From Acidobacteriota bacterium (GTDB lineage Bacteria > Acidobacteriota > Terriglobia > Terriglobales > Acidobacteriaceae): 64,000 nucleotides of DNA. The stretch is taken from contig JAJXZT010000016.1 of the NCBI GenBank assembly GCA_021779935.1, positions 223,672 through 287,671 of the forward strand, written 5' to 3'. Under the pieces are notes generated by a model. The model was not told where the DNA came from. It saw only the letters and a list, made by a program, of their open reading frames with translations, and did not search any database. A program made the translations under genes and the position numbers. Shown in pieces: positions 56,351 to 64,000 of the stretch; positions within the stretch are counted from its first letter, which is position 1, and every line of letters begins with the position of its first letter.

Positions 56351-58489
56351 ATGTTCGGGCGCGAAGACAAAGTTCCCCAAATTCGAATCACGGTTATTCA
56401 ATACGGCATTCTTGCCATTTTTTTGCTGCTCGCCTTCGGACTCTGGCGTCTGCAGGTGATGCGCAGCGGGTACTATCAGAACCTCGCGCAGCAGAATCGC
56501 ATCAAGGAAGTACCTATCCTCGCGCCGCGCGGAAAAATCCTCGACCGCTATGGCCGCATCATTGTCGATAACTATCCCTCGTTTTCCGCGCTGCTCCTGC
56601 GCAACCAGGGACCCATCAGCAACGCGACGCTCGATGCCATCGCCGCCGGGCTTCATCTCGATCCCAACGACCTCAAGCAGCAGGTCCGCCGCGCCTCCGC
56701 CGCTCCCGGATATCAACCCATCTATATCAAGTACGACATCACGCCCGACGAACTGGCTTTCATCGAAGCCCACAAGAACGAGTATCCCGAGCTCGACACC
56801 ATCACCGTTCATCGCCGCCTCTATCCCAAGGACGGTTTCATGGCGAACCTCATCGGCTACGTCGGCGAGATCAGCGAAGACATGCTCAACCGGCCTCGCT
56901 ACGATCTCTACAATCCCGGCGATATCGTCGGACAGTCCGGTGTCGAGGCCGAGTACAACGATCTGCTCATGGGCCAAAACGGCTCGCGCCGGGTTCTCGT
57001 CAACAGCCGCGGCAAGGAAGTCGGCGAACTCAGCGACCAGCCTGCCGTTCCCGGCAAGACGCTCAAGCTCACCGTCGACATCGATCTCCAGATTGCCGCT
57101 GAAGAAGCGCTTGGCGACAAGGAAGGCGCCATCATCGCCATGGATCCGCATACCGGCGAGATTCTTGCCTTGGTCAGCCGTCCCACCTTCGACCCGAATA
57201 TGTTTGCCGTGCGCATCTCGCCCAAGGATTGGAGCGCCATCATCAACGATCCCGGCAAGCCGCTGCTCGACAAGGCCATCCAGGCGCAATTGCCGCCCGG
57301 CTCCGTCTTCAAGATCATTATGTCCGTCGCCGGATGGCAGTCAGGCATCGCGCAGGATCTCACCGTCCATTGCAACGGCGGCGCCGATTTCTACGGACGC
57401 TACTTCAAGTGCTGGAGGAAGGGCGGCCACGGCACCATCACTCTCCCCCGTGCCATCGCACAATCCTGCGATGTCTACTTCTACACGCTCGCCCAGAAGC
57501 TCGGCATCGAACGCATCGCCAAGTACGCCACCGAATTCGGACTCGGGCAGAAGACCGGCATCGACCTGCCGAACGAAGTCAGCGGTGTCATGCCCAGCGA
57601 AGAGTGGAAGATTCGTAACTTCAAGCAGCGCTGGTTTCCCGGTGAAACCATTTCGGTTGGTATCGGACAGGGCGCCGTCGCCACCACTCCCGTGCAACTG
57701 GTGCGCGCCATCGGCGCCATTGCCATGGATGGCAAGCTGGTTCGTCCACACGTTGCCTTCCCCAGCGAACTGCCGCCGCAATACAAGCCGTCTTCCTACA
57801 CGCAAGTCACTGACGTTCCCATTGATCCACAGGGGTGGGATGTCATCACCGATGCCATGGCGCAGGTGCCCAACCCCGGCGGTACCGCGGCTGGCTCTCA
57901 TCTGGAAGGCATCGACTTCGCGGGCAAGACGGGTTCCGCGCAAATCGTTTCCAACGCTTTTAAGGCTCGCGCCGCCAATAAGTCCGAGTACAAGGACAAC
58001 GGCTGGTTCGTCGGATTTACTCCGCGCCGCGATCCCAACATCATCGTGGCTGTCCTCTACCAGGGCGGAGAACACGGTGATCTTGCCGCGCGCCTTGCCG
58101 CCCAGGTCATCAAGGCTTATGTCGAGAAGCAGCGCAGCCTCGGTGTCAAGACTGCCGGCACGCTTCCGCCCGATCTAGCCACTCCCGGCGAATCGCCAAT
58201 CTCCCGCTCCTCGCCGCCATTCCGCCCGGGAACCTCCGGCCATGTTGAGATGACCGGCCTCTGGAGCACGAATTCAGCCAACGACTTCCGCGTCGCGCGT
58301 TTCGATATCCCGGTTTCTCGCCGTTTCCACGCGGCTCTGACCGCGCCCGGCATGGGAGCTTTTGCGAAGGATAATCGGCCCAATTTCCGGTCACATCCGG
58401 CTCCGCAACCTTCGCCCTCCACCTCGCACCGCTACGTGCCTGATATTCTCGCCGTGCTTCCCGATCCAGTGAGGAGCCCGCAGCCATGA
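56351..58489 (+). CDS. mrdA: Penicillin-binding protein 2 (transpeptidase)
   Basis: A 712-residue class B PBP that cross-links peptidoglycan in the elongasome. One N-terminal helix (about 15-35), a dimer/pedestal region (about 50-260), then the transpeptidase domain with SVFK (Ser318-Lys321), SCD-like AQSCDVYFY, and KTGSAQ (Lys526). About 115 extra C-terminal residues after the domain are Pro/Ser-rich (SPISRSSPPFRPGTSGHV). The stop overlaps the rodA start as ATGA (58486-58489), so PBP2 and RodA are coupled. Confidence 0.94.
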   Translation: MFGREDKVPQIRITVIQYGILAIFLLLAFGLWRLQVMRSGYYQNLAQQNRIKEVPILAPRGKILDRYGRIIVDNYPSFSALLLRNQGPISNATLDAIAAGLHLDPNDLKQQVRRASAAPGYQPIYIKYDITPDELAFIEAHKNEYPELDTITVHRRLYPKDGFMANLIGYVGEISEDMLNRPRYDLYNPGDIVGQSGVEAEYNDLLMGQNGSRRVLVNSRGKEVGELSDQPAVPGKTLKLTVDIDLQIAAEEALGDKEGAIIAMDPHTGEILALVSRPTFDPNMFAVRISPKDWSAIINDPGKPLLDKAIQAQLPPGSVFKIIMSVAGWQSGIAQDLTVHCNGGADFYGRYFKCWRKGGHGTITLPRAIAQSCDVYFYTLAQKLGIERIAKYATEFGLGQKTGIDLPNEVSGVMPSEEWKIRNFKQRWFPGETISVGIGQGAVATTPVQLVRAIGAIAMDGKLVRPHVAFPSELPPQYKPSSYTQVTDVPIDPQGWDVITDAMAQVPNPGGTAAGSHLEGIDFAGKTGSAQIVSNAFKARAANKSEYKDNGWFVGFTPRRDPNIIVAVLYQGGEHGDLAARLAAQVIKAYVEKQRSLGVKTAGTLPPDLATPGESPISRSSPPFRPGTSGHVEMTGLWSTNSANDFRVARFDIPVSRRFHAALTAPGMGAFAKDNRPNFRSHPAPQPSPSTSHRYVPDILAVLPDPVRSPQP

Positions 58490-59577
58490 GCCGCTACGTC
58501 AATTACCGCGACTTCGATTGGGTGCTGCTCATTTTCGTGCTCATCATCTGCGCCCTTGGCGTCACCGAGATCTATAGCGCCACGCGCCAGACACGCTTCG
58601 ATGGTATCCAGATCAAGCAGATCTACTGGATATTCGCCGGCATCGGAATCATGTTCCTCATGAGTCTCGTCAGCTACCAGGCGCTGCTTGAAAATGTCTA
58701 CTGGATGTACATTGTTTCGATTATTTCGCTTATTGCCGTGCTCATCTTCGGTCGCAGCTATCTCGGAGCGCGCCGCTGGATAGACTTCCACTTCTTTCAC
58801 TTCCAGCCGTCCGAGTGGGTCAAACTCATTCTTATCCTGACGATGGCCAAGTACTTCTCGGAATACCAGGACCGCGAGCTTCCGTTCCGGGAACTGGTCA
58901 AAGCGGGAATGATCGTTGTCGTCCCCATGTTGCTGGTCATGAAGCAGCCTGATCTCGGCACAGCTCTTACCTATGTCCCTATCGCCGTCATCGCTCTCTT
59001 CCTTGGTGGCATGAAGATCCGCCACGGCATCATCATGGTTCTGATTGCCGGTGTGCTCATGCCGGTAATCTGGCATTACGGCTTAAAGCCTTATCAGAAG
59101 CAGCGTCTTGAAACCCTGGTTTCTCCCGAGGCTGACGCCAAGGGCGCCGGGTATCAGGTCATCCAGTCGCTCGTCGCCGTCGGATCGGGCGGTCTCACCG
59201 GCAAGGGCGCCTTTAAGGGTACCCAGACCCAGGGACAGTTCCTCCCCGTTCCCCATACTGACTTCATATTCGCCGCCTGGGCCGAGGAGCACGGATTCGT
59301 AGGCGCTGTGGTCTTATTGTTGTTATACTTCTTGGTGTTGATGCGTTTGATTCAAAACGCACAAACGGCACCCGACCGGGCAGGTACATTCATCATAATG
59401 GGCGTGGCCGGCGTGCTTGCGTTCCACATTCTGGTCAATGTGGGCATGGTTGTGGGATTTATGCCGGTAACCGGCATCCCCCTTCCCCTGATGAGCTATG
59501 GTGGTTCATCAGTTCTCTTCATGTTCCTGGCGCTGGGCATCGTAATGAATGTCCGTATGCGACGGTTCGTGAATTGA
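58486..59577 (+). CDS. rodA: Peptidoglycan glycosyltransferase RodA (SEDS)
   Basis: A 363-residue ten-helix SEDS protein that polymerises glycan strands. The family text SRQARRWIDF-like GARRWIDFHFFHFQPSEWVKL, the DLGTAL, and the C-terminal GIPLPLMSYGGSS are intact. The periplasmic loop after helix 7 (GGLTGKGAFKGTQTQGQFLPVPHTDFIFA) has the catalytic Asp. It overlaps mrdA by four bases. It is followed by a 620-bp structured stretch before the RNase E/G gene. Confidence 0.95.
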   Translation: MSRYVNYRDFDWVLLIFVLIICALGVTEIYSATRQTRFDGIQIKQIYWIFAGIGIMFLMSLVSYQALLENVYWMYIVSIISLIAVLIFGRSYLGARRWIDFHFFHFQPSEWVKLILILTMAKYFSEYQDRELPFRELVKAGMIVVVPMLLVMKQPDLGTALTYVPIAVIALFLGGMKIRHGIIMVLIAGVLMPVIWHYGLKPYQKQRLETLVSPEADAKGAGYQVIQSLVAVGSGGLTGKGAFKGTQTQGQFLPVPHTDFIFAAWAEEHGFVGAVVLLLLYFLVLMRLIQNAQTAPDRAGTFIIMGVAGVLAFHILVNVGMVVGFMPVTGIPLPLMSYGGSSVLFMFLALGIVMNVRMRRFVN

Positions 59578-59589
59578 CCATCTGCGGTG

Positions 59590-59921
59590 GGTAGCGCCTG
59601 GCACAGAAAGTAGGGTCGCCCCCGTACGGCAAGGTTCCAGCCCGGGCATTGGTGCCCGGAGATCAGTAACTCTATAGAACGTTCGCCCTCGCGTCAGAGG
59701 GTACTCGCCGGCCAGAGGGGATTATGGGCCGGACAGGATTGAAGTTGAAGCGTTGCCTGCGGGGCGGGTAACGGCCCCATTCCACACGTTACGGACCTGA
59801 TGTTCGAATCGTGACGATTCGAGGTTCGCGACATCCGGCGGCAAGTGCCGTCCGGAGTGAAAGAGAGCGGTCACAAACCCCGTTGGAGCAACGCCGGATT
59901 TCCGGTGAAGAAGATTTTTTT
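59590..59921 (+). ncRNA. Candidate structured leader or ncRNA before RNase E/G
   Basis: The 620-bp gap 59578-60197 has no clear gene. Its first 330 bases hold many strong hairpins: CCGGGCA/TGCCCGG (59642-59659), CCCTC/GAGGG (59686-59701), CCGGCC/GGCCGG (59708-59732), GGGGC/GCCCC (59761-59778), and a domain closed by CGGAC/GTCCG (59792-59796 with 59850-59854) that contains the perfect TCGAATCG-TGA-CGATTCGA hairpin (59804-59822) nested in GATGT/ACATC. A small CCGGA/TCCGG hairpin and seven T (59915-59921) end it. It could be an independent RNA or a 5' UTR that regulates the RNase. Known 6S, tmRNA, RNase P and SRP cores were not seen. Confidence 0.4.
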
Positions 59922-60197
59922 AGAGGTTGCGAGCTCTTTCCCGTCCGTATCCATTTCGGATCGGCGGATTGATGTACGCAACAAGCCGGTGTTGTTACCA
60001 CAGCGCCGGCGCCCGCAGGACGCTTCCCGAACTCTGCGAAGCGTGCCAGCCGCCGGAGGCTTCGCGAGACCTTCTCGCGATGCCCGCTTTCTCCGAACTT
60101 CCATCCCGTCCATTCCCATCCCGTCATCCGGCGAAGCCCGTGAAGGTCTCCCGCGGCCCTGAAGCCGCCGGACAACCCAATCGGGCCCGGAGCAACA

Positions 60198-63100
60198 ATG
60201 AATAAAGAACTGTACGTTTCTTCTACGCCCCATGAAACCAAGGTGGCATTGGTGGAAGACGACCAGCTCGCAGAGGTGTATTTCGAGCGTGAAAACGAAT
60301 ACACCCTGGCTGGTTCCATCTACAAGGGCCGGGTCACTCGCGTGCTTCCCGGCATGCAATCTGCTTTCGTCGACATCGGCCTCGAGCGCGATGCCTTCCT
60401 CTATGTCTCCGACTTCCTCGACTTGCAGGAAGAGGAAGACGAGGAGTTCGGCGATGTGAAAGTTACCGGGCAGCAAGTCGCCCAGGCCAACGGTTTCGTT
60501 CTTCAGAACCAGCCCGCCGAAGCCGTCGACGAAGACGAGTTTGAAAACGAAGCGGAGGAATCCAACGGCGAAGAATCCGCCGAGACCTCTGCTCCCGCTC
60601 CCACCGACGAAGAGGGTGCCCGCCGTTGGCGCGGACGCCGTCGCCGTCGTGGCCGCCGTGGCGGACGCGAACGCATCGTCCCGCCCGCTCAGCAAGCCTC
60701 GGAAGGCGAGGAAGCTCCCGCCGCCGAGTCCGAACCGGAAGACACTGGCGCGCTTGAAGAAGCCGAACTGGCGGTCTCCGCCGAAGTCGCGGAAGTCGTC
60801 GAGCATTCTCCCGTCGAGCACTCCGCTCCCCCTAGCGACTACGCTCCCATCCTTCTTCCCGGCGAATCAATTTCCAAGTACAACCGCAAGCCCGGCGAAC
60901 CTCGTCCCGAGGCTCCCGTCGAGCATCGCGAAGAGCGCCATGATCGCGGCGAGCGCGGCGGACGCGGAGAACGTTTCGGACGCGGTGGCCGTGGCGACCG
61001 TGGCCGCGATCGCGGACGCGGACGTGACCGCGACGAGCGTCATGACCGTGCGCCTCGTGAACGTGACGACACGCCGTTGCCGTCCAACTATCAGCCCATC
61101 GTTCTTCCCGGCGAGTCGCTTTCCAAGTATCGCAACATCGCTCCCATCTCCACCGGCGACACCAGCACGGTCAGCAACGGTGGCGAAGCTGAAATGTTCG
61201 ATAAGCCCGCCGGGGCGCCCATCGTCGAGTCCACCTCCACTCTTCCCGGCATCTCTCTTGGCGAGCCTCAACTCGTGAAGGAGCCCGAGCAGCACGAATC
61301 CGAGCCGACCGAGGCCAGTGCTTCTGTCCGTGGACCCGAATGGACCGCTCCCTTCGAAGCTCCCTCCCCATCGGAGGAAGTGGAAGAAGTAGACGAAGAG
61401 GAGATGGTCGAGGAGACCGAGTATCCCTCCGAGCCGCAGCCTCCTGCCGCGCAACCGGAAGCTCCCAAGCCTTCCGCCGCCGAACAGGAGCGCTTCGAAC
61501 GCATGAATATCGCCAGTGTCTTCGGCGGAAACGCCGTTGAACCTGTCGAAGAGGTTGCACCATCCGAGCCCTCCGCGTCGCCTGCTCCTGAAGCTGCGCT
61601 CGTCGAGGATCACGACGACGACGCGCCCACCCATCAGGCCGGCAGCTACACCCTTGAGGGCGGATACGTTGAACACGAAGAGATCGACGAGGAGGAGGTC
61701 GACATGCCGGCCATCACCGATCACTTCAACGGCTATCACCTCCACGACATGGAGGAGGAACCGCTCGACCCCGCTGACGATTTTGCCTCGCGTCTCGGCG
61801 CTGTTGCCGGTCTTCTTGGCGAAGCCGTTCGCGAGTCCGATGAAGAGCGCGAGCTCGATCAGTCGGAGTACGAGTACAACGGCGACGAGTTTGAAGAGTC
61901 CGAAATGGTCGCCGGAGAAGAAGTTGAGGAAGAGGAAGAGGCGGAGGAAGCGGAAATCGAAAACGGTCAGGCCGAGCCTGCCGCTCCCGGCTACGAGCGC
62001 CCCGCGTCCCGTCCCAGCTTTGAGCGCCGTCCGCGTGGCCGCGAGCGTGATCGTGACCGTGGCCGTGGTGGCCGCCCCGGACGAGGCGGCATGCGGGTTC
62101 GCCGCGAACCGCGCCAGATCCCGATGATCAGTGACCTGCTCAAGGAAGGGCAGGAGATTCTCGTCCAGATTGCCAAGGAGCCTATCAACAAGAAGGGCGC
62201 CCGCATCACCAGTCACATCGCGCTGCCCGGACGCTTCCTCGTCTACATGCCGACCGTCAATCACATTGGCGTCTCGCGCAAGATCAACTCCGAGGAAGAG
62301 CGCCAGCGCCTCAAGCGCATTGTCGCCAGTGAGCGCGAAAACGGACACGGCGGATTCATCGTTCGCACCGCCGCCGCCAACATCAAGGAAGATGAGCTTC
62401 GCGCCGACATCCGCTTCCTCAAGCACCTCTGGCACGAGATCCGCGAACGCGCCGAGAAGGGCAAGTCTCCCGCGCTCATCTACCACGATCTCAACCTTGT
62501 CGAGCGCATCCTGCGCGACCAGGTCACCAGCGACTTCTCGCAGATCTGGGTGGACAACGAACAGGAGTACGAGCGCACCGTGCGCTTCGCCTCCCGCTTC
62601 CAGCCCAACCTCGTCCGGCGCATCAAGCTCTACACCAAGGACGTGCCGCTCTTCGAGCAGTTCGGCGTGCAGGAAGAGATCAACAAGTCGCTCAAGTCCA
62701 AGGTCTGGCTCAAGAGCGGCGGCTACATCGTCATCAACCAGACGGAAGCGCTTGTCGCCATCGACATCAACACCGGCAAGTACGTCGGCAAGACGCAGCG
62801 CCTTGAGGACACCATCGTCAAGACCAACTGCGATGCGGTGAAGGAGATTGTCCGCCAGATCCGCGTGCGCGATCTCGGCGGCATCATCGTCATCGACTTC
62901 ATCGACATGGACGAGCGCCGCAATCGCCAGAAGGTGATGCAGACGCTCGAAGAGGCGCTCAAGGCCGATCGCGCTCCGTCGAAGGTTCTCCAGTTCAACG
63001 ATTTCGGACTGGTGGCCATCACCCGCAAGCGCGTCAAGCAGTCGCTGGAGCGCACGCTTGGCAGCCCGTGTCCATATTGCACGTCCACCGGCTTCGTCAA

Positions 63101-63323
63101 GTCCGTCTCCACCGTCTGCAACGAGATCTACTCGGAGATGCGCAAGGTCCGCCGCCACATCGAGGCCAAGGACATCACCCTGCGCGTCAACCCGGAGGTC
63201 GCCAAGGAACTCAAGGCGGGCAACGGCAAGTGGCTCCAGGAACTCGAAGAGCTCATCAGCCGTCCGATCCTCGTGAAGAGCGACGCGCTCCTCCACCAGG
63301 AACAGTTCGACATCAACTTCTGA
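60198..63323 (+). CDS. RNase E/G with a large insertion inside the S1 domain
   Basis: A 1041-residue endoribonuclease. The S1 domain starts normally (SIYKGRVTRVLPGMQSAFVDIGL, about 40-62), is interrupted at about residue 76, and resumes near 640 (ISDLLKEGQEILVQIAKE). The 565-residue insert is acidic with three Arg/Gly-rich blocks (about 138-158, 242-285 and 608-637) and a twice-occurring motif ending LPGES.SKY (213-228 and 296-311). The catalytic DNase I-like domain follows with Asp856 (AIDINTG) and Asp900 (IVIDFIDM), then the zinc-link C958xxC961. Start ATG has CGGAG upstream. A strong terminator follows. Confidence 0.93.
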   Translation: MNKELYVSSTPHETKVALVEDDQLAEVYFERENEYTLAGSIYKGRVTRVLPGMQSAFVDIGLERDAFLYVSDFLDLQEEEDEEFGDVKVTGQQVAQANGFVLQNQPAEAVDEDEFENEAEESNGEESAETSAPAPTDEEGARRWRGRRRRRGRRGGRERIVPPAQQASEGEEAPAAESEPEDTGALEEAELAVSAEVAEVVEHSPVEHSAPPSDYAPILLPGESISKYNRKPGEPRPEAPVEHREERHDRGERGGRGERFGRGGRGDRGRDRGRGRDRDERHDRAPRERDDTPLPSNYQPIVLPGESLSKYRNIAPISTGDTSTVSNGGEAEMFDKPAGAPIVESTSTLPGISLGEPQLVKEPEQHESEPTEASASVRGPEWTAPFEAPSPSEEVEEVDEEEMVEETEYPSEPQPPAAQPEAPKPSAAEQERFERMNIASVFGGNAVEPVEEVAPSEPSASPAPEAALVEDHDDDAPTHQAGSYTLEGGYVEHEEIDEEEVDMPAITDHFNGYHLHDMEEEPLDPADDFASRLGAVAGLLGEAVRESDEERELDQSEYEYNGDEFEESEMVAGEEVEEEEEAEEAEIENGQAEPAAPGYERPASRPSFERRPRGRERDRDRGRGGRPGRGGMRVRREPRQIPMISDLLKEGQEILVQIAKEPINKKGARITSHIALPGRFLVYMPTVNHIGVSRKINSEEERQRLKRIVASERENGHGGFIVRTAAANIKEDELRADIRFLKHLWHEIRERAEKGKSPALIYHDLNLVERILRDQVTSDFSQIWVDNEQEYERTVRFASRFQPNLVRRIKLYTKDVPLFEQFGVQEEINKSLKSKVWLKSGGYIVINQTEALVAIDINTGKYVGKTQRLEDTIVKTNCDAVKEIVRQIRVRDLGGIIVIDFIDMDERRNRQKVMQTLEEALKADRAPSKVLQFNDFGLVAITRKRVKQSLERTLGSPCPYCTSTGFVKSVSTVCNEIYSEMRKVRRHIEAKDITLRVNPEVAKELKAGNGKWLQELEELISRPILVKSDALLHQEQFDINF

Positions 63324-63360
63324 TCCGAGAATCCAAAAAACGGAGAATCGGAAAAATTTT

Positions 63361-63380
63361 GGGCCGCGGCAACGCGGCCC
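63361..63380. terminator. Strong terminator after RNase E/G
   Basis: GGGCCGCG (63361-63368) and CGCGGCCC (63373-63380), loop GCAA, followed by TTCTTTTTT on the plus strand and preceded by AAAAATTTT, so it also serves the minus-strand gene at 63417. Confidence 0.8.
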
Positions 63381-63416
63381 TTCTTTTTTGCAATGTCGTT
63401 GGGATTGGGGCGGTTT

Positions 63417-63890
63417 TCACGGCTTGGTGTGTTTGACGTATGGCCCTGTGAATCCGTCTCGTTCTCGGCTTTCTCCAATCTTGCTACCTTCCTTGTCGCG
63501 ATGCTCGGTGTAAGGTCCAGTAAAGCCGTCTCTATCACGACTCTCTCCGGTCTTGTTTCCGTCTCTATCCCGGTGCTCGGTGTAAGGTCCAGCAAAGCCG
63601 TCCATATCGCGGCTCTCCCCGACTTTGTTGCCCTGACGGTCTCTGTGTTCGACGTATGGACCGGTGAAGCCTTGCACGACGCGACTTTCTCCAATCTTGT
63701 TGCCGTGCTCGTCGAATCGCTCGACATACGGTCCCGTAAATCCATCGCGGCGGCAAGATGTCCCTTCAGATCCGGGGTATGCAACACGTGCGATTGTCGG
63801 AACCGTCCCGCGCGGACTGCCACTGCTTGCGCCGATGATCTTCGCTGCGAGCCACAGCAACAGTCCGGCGATGACTAGAAGCGGTCTCAT
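63417..63890 (-). CDS. Secreted tandem-repeat protein (24-residue units)
   Basis: A 157-residue protein with a signal peptide or membrane anchor (MRPLLVIAGLLLWLAAKIIG, ATG at 63890) and a short linker, then four full 24-residue repeats and one partial of the pattern [DQ]GFxGPYxExxDxxGxKxGESR. In DNA the repeats are 72 bp long. A conserved Gly-Pro-Tyr and Gly-Glu-Ser-Arg frame charged positions, suggesting a short beta-hairpin array. No family recognised. The start codon overlaps the stop of the transposase fragment (ATGA). Confidence 0.7.
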   Translation of the reverse strand: MRPLLVIAGLLLWLAAKIIGASSGSPRGTVPTIARVAYPGSEGTSCRRDGFTGPYVERFDEHGNKIGESRVVQGFTGPYVEHRDRQGNKVGESRDMDGFAGPYTEHRDRDGNKTGESRDRDGFTGPYTEHRDKEGSKIGESRERDGFTGPYVKHTKP

Positions 63891-64000
63891 AAATGTTTGA
63901 GAAGCATGAGGAGACAGGCGAGGTGGACGAAGCCGAGGAAGTTCTCGATGTGGTATTCCCATCGGGTAACAAGTCTGCGGTAGTTGTGCATCCAGGCGAA
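63887..64000 (-). pseudogene. IS5-type transposase, C-terminal end (cut by window edge)
   Basis: The last 37 codons of a DDE transposase run to TGA at 63887-63889. The text FAWMHNYRRLVTRWEYHIEN and the following LGFVHLACLLMLLKHL match the C-terminus of IS5/IS4-group transposases. The rest lies beyond 64000, so whether the gene is intact cannot be told. The usual inverted repeat would fall inside or next to the downstream repeat-protein gene. Confidence 0.65.

Noticed and set aside
59803..59811. GTTCGAATC resembling a tRNA T-arm
   Set aside because: No acceptor stem, D-arm or anticodon arm can be built around it. It is part of a perfect hairpin.
59927..60205. Possible 92-residue gene before the RNase E/G gene
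   Set aside because: Composition is Pro/Arg/Ser-rich without a ribosome site and it runs into the start of the RNase gene.
60867..63296. Long open frame (809 codons) on the minus strand opposite the RNase E/G gene
   Set aside because: It mirrors a high-GC coding strand, has no motif and crosses the catalytic domain of a certain gene. It is an artefact of codon bias.
63430..63830. 72-bp tandem repeats resembling a CRISPR array
   Set aside because: Repeats are contiguous without spacers and encode in-frame 24-residue protein units.

Overview
The window reads as about 64 kb of chromosome from an acidobacterium, probably of the Terriglobia (Acidobacteriaceae/Koribacter-like) group. This is an inference. 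It rests on roughly 60% G+C, two very large Oar-like TonB-dependent receptor proteins with a carboxypeptidase-like N-terminal domain, abundant single-gene transcription units closed by short GC hairpins, and interspersed intergenic repeats of the GGGCTAAAGCCC kind. No rRNA, tRNA, CRISPR array, prophage or replication origin was seen. The left edge cuts a Sel1-repeat gene and the right edge cuts an IS5-type transposase.

Layout. 1-5.5 kb: a Sel1-repeat protein, then the envelope/isoprenoid operon uppS-cdsA-dxr-rseP on the minus strand. 5.7-12.2 kb: a small HxH/CxxC membrane protein with one outer-membrane receptor, converging on a second receptor that has a possible sigma-54 promoter. 12.7-19 kb: a zinc-ribbon XRE regulator, an HD-domain protein, histidine ammonia-lyase, a YbgC-type thioesterase, enoyl-CoA hydratase, HMG-CoA lyase and a TPR lipoprotein-like protein. 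19.1-20.6 kb: a possibly self-regulated HTH gene with two tandem paralogous membrane proteins. 20.7-28 kb: an acyl-CoA/organic-acid block on the minus strand with methylcrotonyl-CoA-type carboxyltransferase, a short enoyl-CoA hydratase, both methylmalonyl-CoA mutase subunits as separate genes, a MerR/TipAS regulator, a DinB protein and a previously unlisted 59-residue membrane protein that overlaps the mutase stop codon.

28.2-42.7 kb: an ArsR-SRPBCC pair with two matching operators, DUF1697, a glycosyltransferase, a TolC-like outer-membrane protein, truA, aldehyde dehydrogenase, a cysteine-rich small protein, M20 peptidase overlapping a YtcJ-like amidohydrolase, an EamA transporter, a DegP/HtrA protease and a peptidoglycan-binding protein. 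42.7-51.6 kb: a large soluble PAS/GAF hybrid histidine kinase, a CpsB-type PHP phosphatase, an aminotransferase, a second aldehyde dehydrogenase and two methyltransferases. 51.8-63.3 kb: the cell-shape cluster FecR-domain protein, mreB, mreC, mreD, mrdA (PBP2), rodA, followed by a long structured leader and an RNase E/G. 63.4-64 kb: a 24-residue tandem-repeat secreted protein and the transposase end.

Together the window serves cell-envelope growth (isoprenoid carrier, phospholipid, rod complex, envelope proteases), branched-chain and odd-chain acyl-CoA breakdown, histidine breakdown, and uptake or export at the outer membrane. The most unusual items are an RNase E/G whose S1 domain is split by about 565 low-complexity residues with a duplicated LPGES-type motif, the structured region ahead of it, the HTH plus twin membrane-protein module, the coupled 59-residue protein, and several families of short-period intergenic repeats.
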